DNA from: Lycocorax pyrrhopterus obiensis
Taxonomy: Eukaryota; Chordata; Aves; Passeriformes; Paradisaeidae
Assembly: GCA_014706295.1 (NCBI GenBank)
Contig: JACSVZ010000007.1
Span: forward strand, 45,274,975-45,338,974
Direction of reading: 5' to 3'
Length of the DNA: 64,000 nt
A program made the position numbers and the translations under genes. This document shows positions 50,650-63,149 of this stretch, piece by piece. Positions within the stretch are counted from its first letter, which is position 1. Every line of letters starts with the position of its first letter. A model generated the notes under the pieces. The model did no database searches, had not been told where the DNA came from, and saw nothing but the letters and a program-made list of their open reading frames with translations.

Positions 50650-53600
50650 AGAGTCTCAAGTTTCTTTGGTTCCTTCTACTGCTACTACTTTTAGTAGCCT
50701 ACACAAATTTAGGAACAAATTAGGGATGGATCTGATTTAGATACAGAGTTGGAATAACTCACTGTGTAAGGGTCACCCTTTAGAGAATTTTCTGTACCCA
50801 TTAAGCATTTACTGATTTGCTGAGAAGCATATAAGTTCACTGTGTCAGAGGGCACAGTGCTTTTCTTCAGCAGACAAATTAAATTTTGAGTTAAATCCTC
50901 AAATGTGCCTGTTAACTTATAGTATTATATCCTGGCATTTTTCTGAGCTTTTATTCACACTTCAGTGATATCAGTTACCTGTCACACCAAGGACTGAAAT
51001 ACCTTTGGCCCAGTCCATTGCTTCCCACAAAATACCAGACAGAAGAGGTCCTTTTTGTAATTTAATTTTCTGAATGATAATCCCATTATTTTATTCCTCA
51101 ATTCAAAAATAAACATATCCAAATACAATGGTCCCACCTCTCCTTAAAGTCAGAACTACAGAACCACAGACCTTATCTGGCCAAGGAAGGAGCATGGGGA
51201 AAATACTGACAGTAAGTGTATAAAACCTGCAATCTTGGCAGAAGCAGTGTAAGTACACTTTGAGTTATCATTTTATGGATGTCTTCTGATATGAAACAAT
51301 TGTATGTTTAGCAGATAGAAACATCCAGGTTATGTCTGGATTCCATGCTTGGACATGGAAGGAAAGATAAAATATAAAGTAGCCTGTCACTAGCTCTGAC
51401 TTTGGATAAGTAATAGATATTGCAACGAGATTTTTGTCCTCATGGTTATAGGACTGTCTTTTTATCAGTAGAAAATTCAGTGAAGTGAACTGAAAAGAGC
51501 AATACAACCAATTCTGTTGTAATTTCACTTCTTTATTAAAATAAGAAACGAGAGTGGTGTAAAAAGTGATGATTTGGTTACTTTTAACCAAATAAGTCCT
51601 ATTTTTTCTTGTACCTCGTAGGTATGTTTTGCTTCTATACCACCTTCATAAAATAAATCAAACCTGAATATATTATCTGTGAAGCATATTCAAAAAATTG
51701 AGTTGTTTATAGTGCTTACTGAGAAAAAAATTTGTAAGGACTTACAAATTGCATCATAGATCACCTACAAATGAGTGAATCAGGCCTCTAATGTTTTGTT
51801 TGTTATTTGGTAGTGCAAGGAAATATATTGGAAATTTAAAAGTCAGGGTTAGTTAGACATTTAAAATATATTTTATTCATATTGCTCTAGTGTGTTCAAG
51901 GGAGACTATAAAGAAAAACCAGAAGAGATGTTTCAAATATGTAAATCTTCTCTTTCATCTCACATTTCTTGAAGGTTGCTCTCAGTGATGATTTCCTTAG
52001 CTCCTACATATGAGAAAGAGACAGCCTATATGAACAGTGATTTTACTTTATATGGTCTTCAATTATTTATCTCCATTTGCAGAGGCAAGCTTTAGTGTAT
52101 AGCAGAATAGGAAGTGACCTCCAGAGTTCTGCATCATTAAAGTGAACAAAAATATAAAGATATATGGGGCACTGCATTAGTAATTAGCCAGGAATATTTT
52201 TGCTGCTTTTAATGTAAAGTTTCAAACACCCTTCTTAAATTACATAGAGATATGTTTTATGCACTAAAATTACAGCAATTATATGTTCTTTCATTAGACA
52301 ATGATTTTCTGTCAGTCAGAAAATTCTGCCAATGGAGACAAAAAAAACCCAAACAAACTACAGAAACATGCTTAGAATTTGACCAAGTAGGGATTTTCAT
52401 TAATTTTGGGCTAAAAGAACTTAATGGTGTCTGATGTTTTCCATCCCAACAAAGTGTAATGCATCAGCTGCTTCTTTATTGCATTTTTAATTTCTGGAGT
52501 CAGTGTCAAAACAGTTCTGAATACACCCATATATTATAACATGTAGCATTACACTAAAACATGCATGGATTATTCAAACTGCCAGTAAGCAGAGAAGAGT
52601 TACTGTCTTTAGGCAAAGTTACCCAAGATCCTCTCTTGTGATCTTGTGTCAGTGACATCTGATCAAGCGGCACATTAGCTGACTACAACCACTACAGTGC
52701 GGTTCCATTACCTGCCGACATCCCAGCCCCGCTCATGTATCCATCTAACATAAACCTGTCCTTCCTAGATCAAGTGACAAGGAATTGGGACTCAACATTT
52801 CACTGCAAAACAAGGGCAATCTACTAGGAACCTAAAGAATGCATGCATCCAAGTACCACTGGCCTCAAAGAAGCAGGCCACCTCCTCTCCATCTTTAAAA
52901 GTCCTTGTCATCACCACAGTTTCAAATTTTCAGCCTGATGAAAAAAGAGGATAGAAAGGCTAGCACTATGGGAGTTGCAAAGATATATTTCGGCAACAGA
53001 ATAATTCCATACATCAACAAGAGCAAAACCAAATTTGTGGGTCAAACTCTACCAGCATAACTTTCTCAAAAGACCATCTGGTTAAACATTATTCTTAGTA
53101 CTTCTTATTTATCTGGCCCTGCAGTCATCCAGAACCATTACTGAGATAGGTTGTTAGAAGTTAAGGACAGCTTTATATGCTGTTCTTTTGCCAACTTAAT
53201 TCTCTATACACTAGTAATTTAAAATTTCCCAAACCACTCTTATCAATTATTGTTTTGTGCACTTAGTATCAAAGATGAGTCAGAGAAATTAATGGTAAAT
53301 ACTTTTTCTTGTTCCATTGGACATCTCGCCACTTTGACATAGTTTCTAATAATCACACTATTTACCTTGTTAAAGTCCAAAAAACGGCTCCTTTAAAAAA
53401 GCTGGTTCCTGTCCTGTTCTCATCAGCCTTATTTTTCCAAGGCACGAAGGATTTTTTTTTACTTTGAGCTAAAAGCTTTGATTCATCTTTGCAACTCAAG
53501 CTGAAAGACTTTTGCCCATAATAACGCAATTTTACCTTTTCAGTTTCTCTTCCTCCACTCCAGCTGATGATTACATTCCAACCTTCACCTGAAAACCAGA

Positions 53601-55850
53601 AGCTCTACCAGCCTCACTGAAGCCAAGAGATGTTCCAATAATTCAAGTTTTTACTTCACACTTCTAGTTTAAACTGCCTAGAGAGAGAAACAAAATGGAA
53701 AAGACGGGTACTTGTCAATGTGAAATAAAGTAGAAAGCAATACACTTTTTAGAATAAACCCCATGTTTTACTGAACATCAATTTTATGGCAATAAAATTA
53801 CAGCAACTTGTTTTATTAAATTGATAATTTAATTCCAAGATGAATTTGTTAGCCTTTAGGATGAGGAAAGAAAATAACTTTCAAGGGCAATGATATCTTC
53901 AAATCAATTTGGAATGTGTGGTCCACTTGCTATGAATTTTACTGCTTACTTATAAATAAAATCTTCAGAAAGGTCTCGTGTCATAATTAAAATCACACAT
54001 TTCCACTAAAACTCTCTAAAGCTACCAACTGAAGGAAACTAATTAACAGAAACCAGTAATTCTGAAGCTTAATATCATGGTCCTAAATATTTATTTTTAT
54101 TCCTAAACATTTAATTTAAATGTCTTTATCTTATTAATTATTACTTTGAAACAAGATGCAGATTGGTTTTAAAGCAGCTACTTCTGCAAGATATCTTTAA
54201 ACAGTAAACATGTCTTTTCTTTTTCTTTTTCCTTTCTTTTTGCTTTAAAAACAAGAATTTTTTCAGGTTTTCTTTCTGTTTTTTTCTGTTTATTTGTCTA
54301 TTACACAGTAAATGTGAGCTTATAAACTGCAAAACTCCCCATTAGGTGAACTTTTAAAAAAAATTTGGAAATTTTCGATAAGCAATAAGAAATGTGTACA
54401 TCTGCAAATCCATAGGTGAAATATAGAGTTATTTAGAGAGAAGAAAAAATAATTTGGAATATGTAATATATGTTTGCCTTCTTACAAGATAGCATTAAAC
54501 ATGATCATTTTATAGAGCTTCTACACTCTTTTTCTGAGAATTACTATATATCAGACAACAGAATTCCGGTATCTTCTACCTTCCACACTTCCAGAGAAGT
54601 CTTCTATGCCTTGAGTACGTTAAGTTCATACTTTTCCTTTTGAACAAAAATTTTAGTCTTTTATAGTAATTCACAACCAGAGGTCACTGACTGAGATCCT
54701 CTCTGCACATGCTACACATGTTTTTAATACTGCATTTCATGAACTCTGGATTTCGGGGCCTCATTTCCTTTTCTCATCACCTTTCTTGGCTCAAGGGGGA
54801 AATTCAAGGCAACAGAGAACATCAAATTCATCACTTGAAAATGCAGTGAGACCTCAAGACAGACTTATTGCTTTACAAATGAATTTAAATAAAAGTAATT
54901 AGTTAGTGTTCTTTACTAAAAAAATAAAGATAATTTACCTCTATAGAGAAATTCTTCTTGAGATGCAAGACTTACTGGAATTATCCCTGAGGGCAATCCA
55001 ATAGCACAAGAGTAAATATACCATTAGCCAATTACACATAATGACTCTAAAACAAATCAGTTGTGATGTCATTCGGGTGATTTATTAGATTTACTTCAAA
55101 GAGTCTAATTCTAATCAGTATTTATTAGAGAAAACATTGTAAGTATGCAGTACATAATATGTAGTTTTAAATCTTGCTCCATGATACAATAATTTCAATA
55201 CTTTCTTTCTAAAGTGAGGAAAAAATGAACCTTGAAGACAGTCTGTGTTACACAAAAATTATATCAAAGATTTCCTGAATTTTCCCAGACTTTATGAGCT
55301 TAAGGCCTGATGTGATTACGGGATTACTTTAAATGAATCCTCAATTTGATTTCACTTCTAGTATTATCTAACAGAAGAAACACAAATGAAGATATATTTT
55401 AGTGCTAGTAATTAGATAGGAAGAGAAAGGAGAATGGACTTGAAGGATTGTCTGATCATGTCCTGGAACTAAATAAAAGTGTATTGTTTTTACCTTGAAT
55501 CCAAAACATTAGAAGACTTTCTTTTTCACTCAAAACCTCAGAAGTGCAAGATGAAAACTTTTTTGTGAAAAAGGGAAAATCTACAGTGTCATAAACAAGT
55601 ACTTTCTCTCTCACTCATCACTATAGCAATAAATACAGAAATCACCTTAACACAGTTCTATGACAAAGTAGCTTTGATGCATAAAAAGTCAAAGAAAAAA
55701 ATAAACCAAAACTGAAATTGCCTAGCCAACATAATAAACTACAGAAGGAATAAATGACAATAGTATTCATTTATACAACATGGTTCTTTCTAAAGCCACA
55801 AATATACCTGTGATGTTACATTGCATTGGTGACAGTTTTCATGACTTTTT
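50650..55850. other. Unique AT-rich stretch, no gene supported
   Basis: A 107-codon minus-strand frame at 51268-51591 is featureless. A perfect palindrome AATTTGTAAG-GA-CTTACAAATT lies at 51729-51750. The segment at 52640-52960 is more GC-balanced and unexplained. Confidence 0.5.
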
Positions 55851-55856
55851 TTACAG

Positions 55857-55924
55857 CCGTGGATATTGGGACAAACTACTCACAGGGCCTGTGTGAGGAG
55901 TTGCTGCATAAGGAGCAATTCTAA
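55857..55924 (+). CDS. Weak candidate terminal exon, unidentified
   Basis: A strong splice-acceptor-like sequence, GACTTTTTTTACAG (ending 55856), is followed by an open phase-2-style segment CC-GTG-GAT... that reads VDIGTNYSQGLCEELLHKEQF and stops at TAA (55922-55924). The segment is GC-richer than its flanks. I do not recognise the peptide. No upstream exon is evident in the window, there is no AATAAA close downstream, and a run of A at 56144-56156 could be an unrelated poly(A) stretch. A 22-codon match to an acceptor consensus is easily found by chance in 64 kb, so this is reported for checking and not as a gene. Confidence 0.12.
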
Positions 55925-55929
55925 TGTTG

Positions 55930-58900
55930 GCTGGGTGGTCAGAGACCTGCCTGCTCCTGCAGTAATGAAAGGTATTCTCTGATCAGGGCTTGGAGGTGCT
56001 TCCTAGAAACTCTACCTTTTCATCTACAATCTGTTTGTTTCTTCTCCAGATTTCCTTTTTATCTATTTCATACCTACAACCCTGCTCCTTACCTTCCCTC
56101 CTTTCTCCATGGATTTTAGCTTTCATTAACAAGTATACATCTTAAAAAAAAAAAAAGTTAAAAAAAAGTGGGAGATTCCTTCATTCTTTCTGGCATTTTT
56201 TATTTTGGTGATACTAAGGATGTCCTACATTCTGTGCACTTAATGATAATTTGTGATCAATACTCTATGAAAGGAAATTATCTTCTATTGCCTAGCATAA
56301 TCAAGTTTCATTGTTTATTGGCCTCCAGGTGATGTCCTAAAAAAAACTAGTAAGACCTGCAATAACCCATGTTCTTTTCTTAGTTGTGCAGCTGTGAATT
56401 ACTACAAATTACAGTTATTTCTGTAACTAAGGATTTATTTTGTTTTTAGTATAAATCTCCTCAGAAAAAAGTTTATTTGATTGCTTGTTTATTTATTCTC
56501 TTTTGTTACTGTATGTCTACAATTGTGTGATGGGCTAAACAAGTTCCTCATAAGTTAGTGCGCACCTCATTTTGTTGGCATAAATCCAAAAATTCATTTA
56601 AACCTGAAGGACACTACAATGATGAAGAATTTAATCAGAATTCCCTGATTAAATGAATCATTGTTAATAATTATTCTTTTTCTCCAATCCCCAAAAGAAA
56701 AGGCAAAACAAGGAGAAATTGCTCATTGCTGAGAATCCATCACCAAGATATTAGTGCAGTTAAAAACTATGAGATTATCCTACAGTCTCACGTTTCATCT
56801 TTGAGACAGGGCTACTGCAACTAAAGAAAAATCTACCAAAAACATATTATTGCACTGTCAAATATATATTAAAAAGCGTCTGTAGTTTTTCAACAAAACT
56901 TCATGTAATTTTTTAAAAACTTATTCATGATAATATCTCAGAAGTTTGATCTATTAATGATTTTTCTTCACAAATTATTTATTGAAGTTGAAATTCAGAT
57001 GAAAGAAAATTCTATTTTCAATTGTGCACTATAGCAATACAGTGTAACAGTGGAAGCAACAAAATGTTCCCTTTTTATCTGTCATGTTCATGTGCATAAC
57101 AAACATGTTGTCAAATTTTTGCTCAGTTCAGGAGCTAAAAGTTAATGTCAGTTCTTCAGTTTCTATAAACAACATTGCTTGGATGTTTCAATGCTAATGT
57201 GCACCAGCAGAGGAGATATGAACTGAAGTATCTACAATGACATATATCATTTGAAGGGAGAATGCAAACAACACAAAGGATTTGCCTATTATGAGCCACA
57301 GGGAGCATATGAGTTTAACGAAATACAGTTTTGCTTTTGTGACTCTGGCTTAAAATCTTATCAATATAAAGACTTGATATCTTATCAATTAAGAATAAAT
57401 TCAAAAATCTATTTTGTTTTGTTTCATTTTTAACTTTGCCATACTTCTGTGCATCACAAACCTGCAGATCTATTTGTTGCATGTTTAGTCTTGGTTTGCA
57501 CTGTATGTTTAAGAATACTAAACCAAATTAATGTAAACAGATATCATAATAAAAGGGTATAATTGTCTGATTGATATTATTGGGTTGCCTATTTTTGAAG
57601 AAAAGACTTAATTTTTCCTAGTAAATAACATGCAGTAACTGGATATCTCATCCTGCAAATTGATTTCATGTTTACATTTAATCATAACTAGAGTACTTTT
57701 GGGGCAGTGAAATTTTTTATTAAAATTAATTCAAAGAAATGTGTGAATATGTTTGTCACAAAGACTCTGAGACAAATTTTTTGGATGTCAGAGAGAAACT
57801 AGACTGTATTTAGGTCAGACAGAAGGTTTGAAAGTCAAGATATAATGAATTGCTGCTCTGACTAATGTGGTATCATTAGTGTTTTCTACTTCAAATTAAT
57901 GCAGATGTCTCCAAATTTTTAATTAAACTCTCAAAAAAACCCTTCAAGTCTAGATCTTTCCAGAAATGGCATATCTGTATTACTCTGCACAAATAGAGTA
58001 ATTTAAACTAAAAATATCAAATCAAGTCTCCCAATAGGAGAAAGATAATCTTGAACTTAAGAGCACGGAATTGAAATTTGATGTATTTGGATTCACTTTT
58101 TACCTTTTATTGTGACTGAGTTTCTGTGACACAAAGCAATCACCATGGATAAGAAAAGCTTTCCTCAGATAAAATGGAACAATGCTATAATTTAATCTTT
58201 GGGACCTGCAGATTCATTCTCCTACAATGAGATTTTGATCCTTCCCCTTTGTAAAAAAAAAAAAAAAAAAGATTAAATTGAGAGTCGGGTGAAGTCTAGA
58301 ATCCTTTGGAACCATGAAAATTTGGTAATAAAATTACCTCTGCACAACTACATAGACAGATGTAACTGTCTAATTTGTTGTCTTCTGTGTTGAAACAGTT
58401 GTGAAAAAAACCACAACCAAACCCACATCTTTAGTACAGAGTCAGAGTAAATATCATTGTGCATTATGACTACTAAGTTGATAAAGACACAACCCTAACC
58501 TGCACGAGGAAGTTGTAGATTGCAACAAGGTCCCCACAAGGGAGGAAGCATTTTGATCAGTTTTGCATGCACATCAACTCTTTCAGCGTCTTCAAACTTG
58601 GAACATGTTCCAAATAATTTTTATTTTTCATGGATTTCTAATTCTATTTGCAAATTGAGTTGCTATCTTAAAAAAATCCGGAAACCCATTCTTTCAAAAT
58701 AACCACGAGCTCTAAGAAAACTTTGGATCATGTCAGGTTTAGTTTACAACAAGAGCTGAGGTTGAGCAAAATGACTGGATGTTTCTCATTGTATCTTAAT
58801 TAGATCACCCATTACCTATTTCATTCATGGAGACTCAGAACCTAAAACAGATCAAAAATGTCAAATTTTTATCAACTGCTAATGAAATTCTGCTCATATG

Positions 58901-61890
58901 ATTTGAGATACTGCTGAGAGGAGATGAAGCAGCCTCTGCTTCATCAGTAATTTAAAGAGCCCTCAGGATAATATTTCTGTTTCCACACAGCACAAAAGCA
59001 GAGTTCTATGTCTTTGCAAATAAGGGAGATAAAAAATAGAAGGTATTCTAACATTGGTGTTTTGTTTGCTTTTTAAACTGTATTTTCACTGTTCTTTTAC
59101 TTAGTAACTTTACAACAATCAGAACTGGAATCTCACAACAAGATGCATATTATAACTGCCTTACTGGTATTGTTTTTTCTGAAAGCTCAAATTTCAAAGG
59201 GAGATGGACACCCACCTTGATAAAAGACAAAACAATGTTGTTGTATATCTGGTTTAAATTTCTTATCCCTTATTAAGCAAATGCATAGCTTTGTGAATTT
59301 TGTAACAGTGTTCTTGAACAAACAGATCTCATCTACAAGAAACTACTGAAGTTTCACAATTTATTTCCCTGTAAATGAATTAAGGATGGCAAATAAAGTC
59401 TTAGAATTTGAATTTATCAATATAAATATCTCTCCATGACCCACAGGGCTCAGTAGAAGTTTTGGCTTTTGCTTTCCACTCCATAATTTCTGGTGAGTGA
59501 TTTTACATGGGTTCTGCTAGTGATGGAAAAAAAAATCAAAGAAAATAAATCTTTGTACATTTCAAAATATGTTAATATATGTTAATATATTCAAAGTATA
59601 TTAATTGTGGCAAACATTTTGTTGTTGATAATTAAATGGTGTAATAATAATCAGTCTTCTGTTAGAAAGTGATTTAGCACATTAAAAAGTGCAAAAGAGC
59701 ATTAAAAGACAGGTAAAGATAAAATTACTGCATTAGGCAGGCTACTTCTAGGCCAAAGCAGGACACTTAACAATACAATATATCTTGTCCTGTCTGTCAT
59801 GCTGCAAACACTCCAAAAAGCCTACTTCTTCAAATCTCTTCTTTAGCATTTTGGCTCCTGTGATGCTTTAAATAAAAATTTATGATCTGCTTCATGGAGG
59901 GCACTACATTTCATGTTAACCAACTCCGTTCTGCTTTCCAGCATTCCCATGTTTGTTCCTTCTGACCTCCCTTGTTTGGGATGACACCATTCTGCATTTG
60001 TGCAGAACGTGACAGAATTAAAATTTCTTCTACACTGGAACACTGCATGTTAAGAGTGATTCCACAAATAAAGAAATAAATAACATTGCAGAAATGAGAA
60101 ATATTTTGTACACATATACACCAGCACTTATCCATGAGTTTAATAACTCAGTGGTGCTGGAGCACAAATTCTAATGCAAGTGTCTCACTGGAGTCACCAC
60201 TTACCTTTGCTCGGGCTGGCAAAGCCTGTGTTCCTGTGACTGTCATTATCTACTTTCAGTGATTAGGGAAGAAATTTGAGTAAACAATGCAGGGTGATGA
60301 ATTCATATTTACTGGGAATGGCATTCTAATTAGAAGAGATTAAATGTCTTGTATAAAATGAAGAGACTTGTATAGCTCTTCAGTATTTGAATTTGCCTAA
60401 AAAATTTTAAGATCTCTTGTCTTTATTACAAGGAAAATACATACATTTGATTCCACAGCTCAATTTGCACAAATCTAGTAGACAACTAGAGAAAAACTCA
60501 AATATTTCACATATTTAATCTTCAAACGAATATGGAATTTAAACAATATCTTTGGGGTTGTGTTTAGTTTTTTTCATAGGTTTATTTTAGTGGTTTCAAA
60601 GACACTGTACCAGGTATTCAAACGAAGCTGAAGGATGAACTAGTATTTCTAATATACCATATTTTTCATTTATAAGCAGCTGATACAGCCTAGAAACTGC
60701 TTGGTTTCATAGTACATTTTCAATGTAAGACGAAGGAAAGAGAAACATACTTTTACAAAATATTCACTCCAAGGACCACACACCCTGTAAAGAGCATCAA
60801 AGACTGCTGTAGATCAAGAGGTGAACAAGTCCTTGTAGTCCAAAGCCCTATGAGGAGAATCAGATTATTTATTTTGCTGGTCCAGTAGTAGGTAAGACCA
60901 TACAGATAAGTATTGCAAACCTGAAATAAACCTTTAGGTTTTTGTTGAACCCAATAAAACCTGATTATACTAAAAAATAAGGATACATGCCTAAATCACT
61001 TTGAAGTCTCTTAATATCAAACTTTGATAACTTTATTGAAAAAATTCTCAATATAAAATTCACACAACCCAAAGTGACTCTGTATTGAGCATGTTCCACT
61101 TAGAAATTTAGACTATAAAATGAGAAGTGCAAATAGATATAACTGAAAAATATTAGATCCTTAGAAGGTGAAGTCTCAGTTCCTCATTTTTCAGGTATTG
61201 AAATCAAAGCTTTGTCTTCAATGCTACCTACCCACTAAAGGCAATCAAGAGCTCTATTGTCTGTTCTCTCACTGAAGAAGTGGTACTAGGGAGGCATTGT
61301 GATAATTTTCGTGTGTTACAAAAGTGGTAAAGTTAGGTGCAATGAACCTGTGCTGTAATAACAATAAACAGTTAAGAATTATTCATTCTCTAAGTTATGT
61401 AAGACGAAAGAATTTAATACTTTATTTAATAATAATTCAGCTTCATTAGCTATGGCATATGGAGTTGTTTCAAATCCACACTGAATTAATATTAATAAGT
61501 AATAAATTAACTCTTCTAGTAACCCAGAAATAAACAGAAGTTTACTTCATTAACTCGCCTTCCACACTGCTGCCACCAAATTTACTCCAGTTCAGCAGAA
61601 AAGAGAGAGAAAGATGATAAAATATCTCTTGCTATCTTTGAAAGAGAATCCTTGGGAAAATAAATATGACAGGTTCTCATTCTGTGTTGGTTTTTAAAAG
61701 GTACAAAACCTATCAAGAACTCCAGAGGAAAAAAGCATTAAGGTTAATAATTCATACTGCAAGTCTCAGATATCTCCAGAAGAAAGATAAATAAGGGAAT
61801 AACTAAGAGAAAAAAGTTAAAAAACTAGGTCTCTGCAGTAAAGATGTTATGTTGAAAGGGAAAAAAGGAGAAGCTGTTTCAGGGAAACGT
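55930..61890. other. Unique AT-rich stretch, no gene supported
   Basis: A-runs lie at 56144-56169 and 58253-58270 (18 A), and a short direct repeat ATATGTTAAT lies near 59567-59588. The imperfect hairpin at 56616-56664 is listed separately. Open frames do not exceed 75 codons and have no features. Confidence 0.5.
56616..56664. repeat. Imperfect inverted repeat, about 18 paired bases per arm
   Basis: The inner arms ATTTAATCAG (56629-56638) and CTGATTAAAT (56645-56654) are perfect around the loop AATTCC. The outer arms ACAATGAT (56616-56623) and ATCATTGT (56657-56664) also pair, leaving a 5-to-2 internal bulge. The foldback spans about 49 nt. That is shorter than a typical pre-miRNA and AT-rich, so a miRNA is unlikely. 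Confidence 0.85.
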
Positions 61891-61929
61891 AGTTCAATAT
61901 CCAATAGTGTAATTTGGAGATGTATGGCA

Positions 61930-62215
61930 CCCAAACTGGATGTTAACCAAGTCTAGGCTTAGTGCTGTAAGTGAATTCAACCAGGCACAAGCCAGACTGC
62001 TCCCCTTAATTCCTTTGTTAGCAGATTCCACTGAGATGACAACAGCAGCCTCCAGGCTGTGTGTGCCCCTGGGGGAAGCAACCTGCCACGTTGTGGCAGA
62101 CACAACCATTTCAAATCTCAGAGGGAGACATTTGATTGTTTCAGGAGTGTGTGCTCTTCAAATAGAAATTTCTTGTCTTTCCCAGGGGTAATGCAGTGGG
62201 TTACTACAGCATTTG
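61930..62215. other. GC-balanced patch, open on both strands, unidentified
   Basis: A segment of about 280 bp richer in G+C than its flanks, with overlapping open frames on plus (61940-62191, 62059-62304) and minus (61894-62109). CpG is rare and no domain is recognisable in any frame, so low stop density from composition is the simplest explanation. It may be a decayed repeat or a conserved noncoding element. Confidence 0.3.
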
Positions 62216-62545
62216 TAACTGCCACCACCTTGTCAGCAGCATGTAATTATGTAAAAGAAAAAAACATTTACAGGAATTTCCCAGTAGACAAAGAAAACTT
62301 ATAGTGTCAGGTGTCTTATTGCTGCAAAATGGTTGTTTCCCTCTTTAAAGTCTTGAATTCTATAGTACATTGGAAAGATGCCAGATTCTGTGAGTATGGT
62401 ATTAAAGATTTTGTGGCATTTTGAGTGACATGATCTTAGAAAGTCACGCCTCCTAAAACTATTCTTACAGTCTCTATTCGGAAATCCAAAAGGATGACAC
62501 TCCACTCTGGGCTTGGGTTTTTCAGATCAAGTGTCAAAGAGAGAT

Positions 62546-62570
62546 GAAAGGGAAAGGGAAAGGGAAAGGG
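62546..62570. repeat. (GAAAGG)4 purine repeat
   Basis: About four copies of GAAAGG form a 25-bp all-purine tract, a short simple repeat. Confidence 0.92.
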
Positions 62571-63116
62571 TAAGAAAAAACATCCAAAAACCCCTGGATA
62601 CAAGTGTCTCCTGAAGGGGTAAGTTCTGTAGAAAATTCTGTGACAGCTCAAGAACGCACAGAATCCTAATACAACTGTAGTAGAAATGAAAGAACAGATT
62701 TAGTATTAATATGGTATTATTCACTGCAAAGTATGTATGAATTCTTTAGTTATTGTGTGCTGTTTGAAATCATAAAATTCACAGTACATTTATGCAACAC
62801 CTTTTCTACAGATACTGTCTCAACATAAAGACATCCCAAACCCTCGAACCATTGCAGCATGTAAATGAGGTGTTTTAAGTACTTAATTGATATTATATCA
62901 TGTTTATTACAAGTCTTCTAAGAAGTCCAGTCACTTATGGCATTTATAATATCTTTTTATCCTCTAGAAAATTCTTCTGAGAATTTTAAAAATTAAACAA
63001 AAAAAGGAAACGAGAAAAATCCAAAGATTCATTGTCAATTGGTTATGGAGGCAAACCCTTTGTTGCCACTGAACCACAGCTCAAGTCCTGCCAAAATGTC
63101 AGTCACCAACTGGGCC

Positions 63117-63149
63117 TGAAAAGCTGCATGATAGGACTGCAGCTTTTCA
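63117..63149. repeat. Perfect inverted repeat, 12-bp arms, 9-nt loop
   Basis: TGAAAAGCTGCA (63117-63128) and TGCAGCTTTTCA (63138-63149) flank TGATAGGAC. The arms are less AT-monotonous than the other foldbacks in the window, which makes chance slightly less likely. The stem is too short for a pre-miRNA and has no U-run terminator. Confidence 0.88.
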
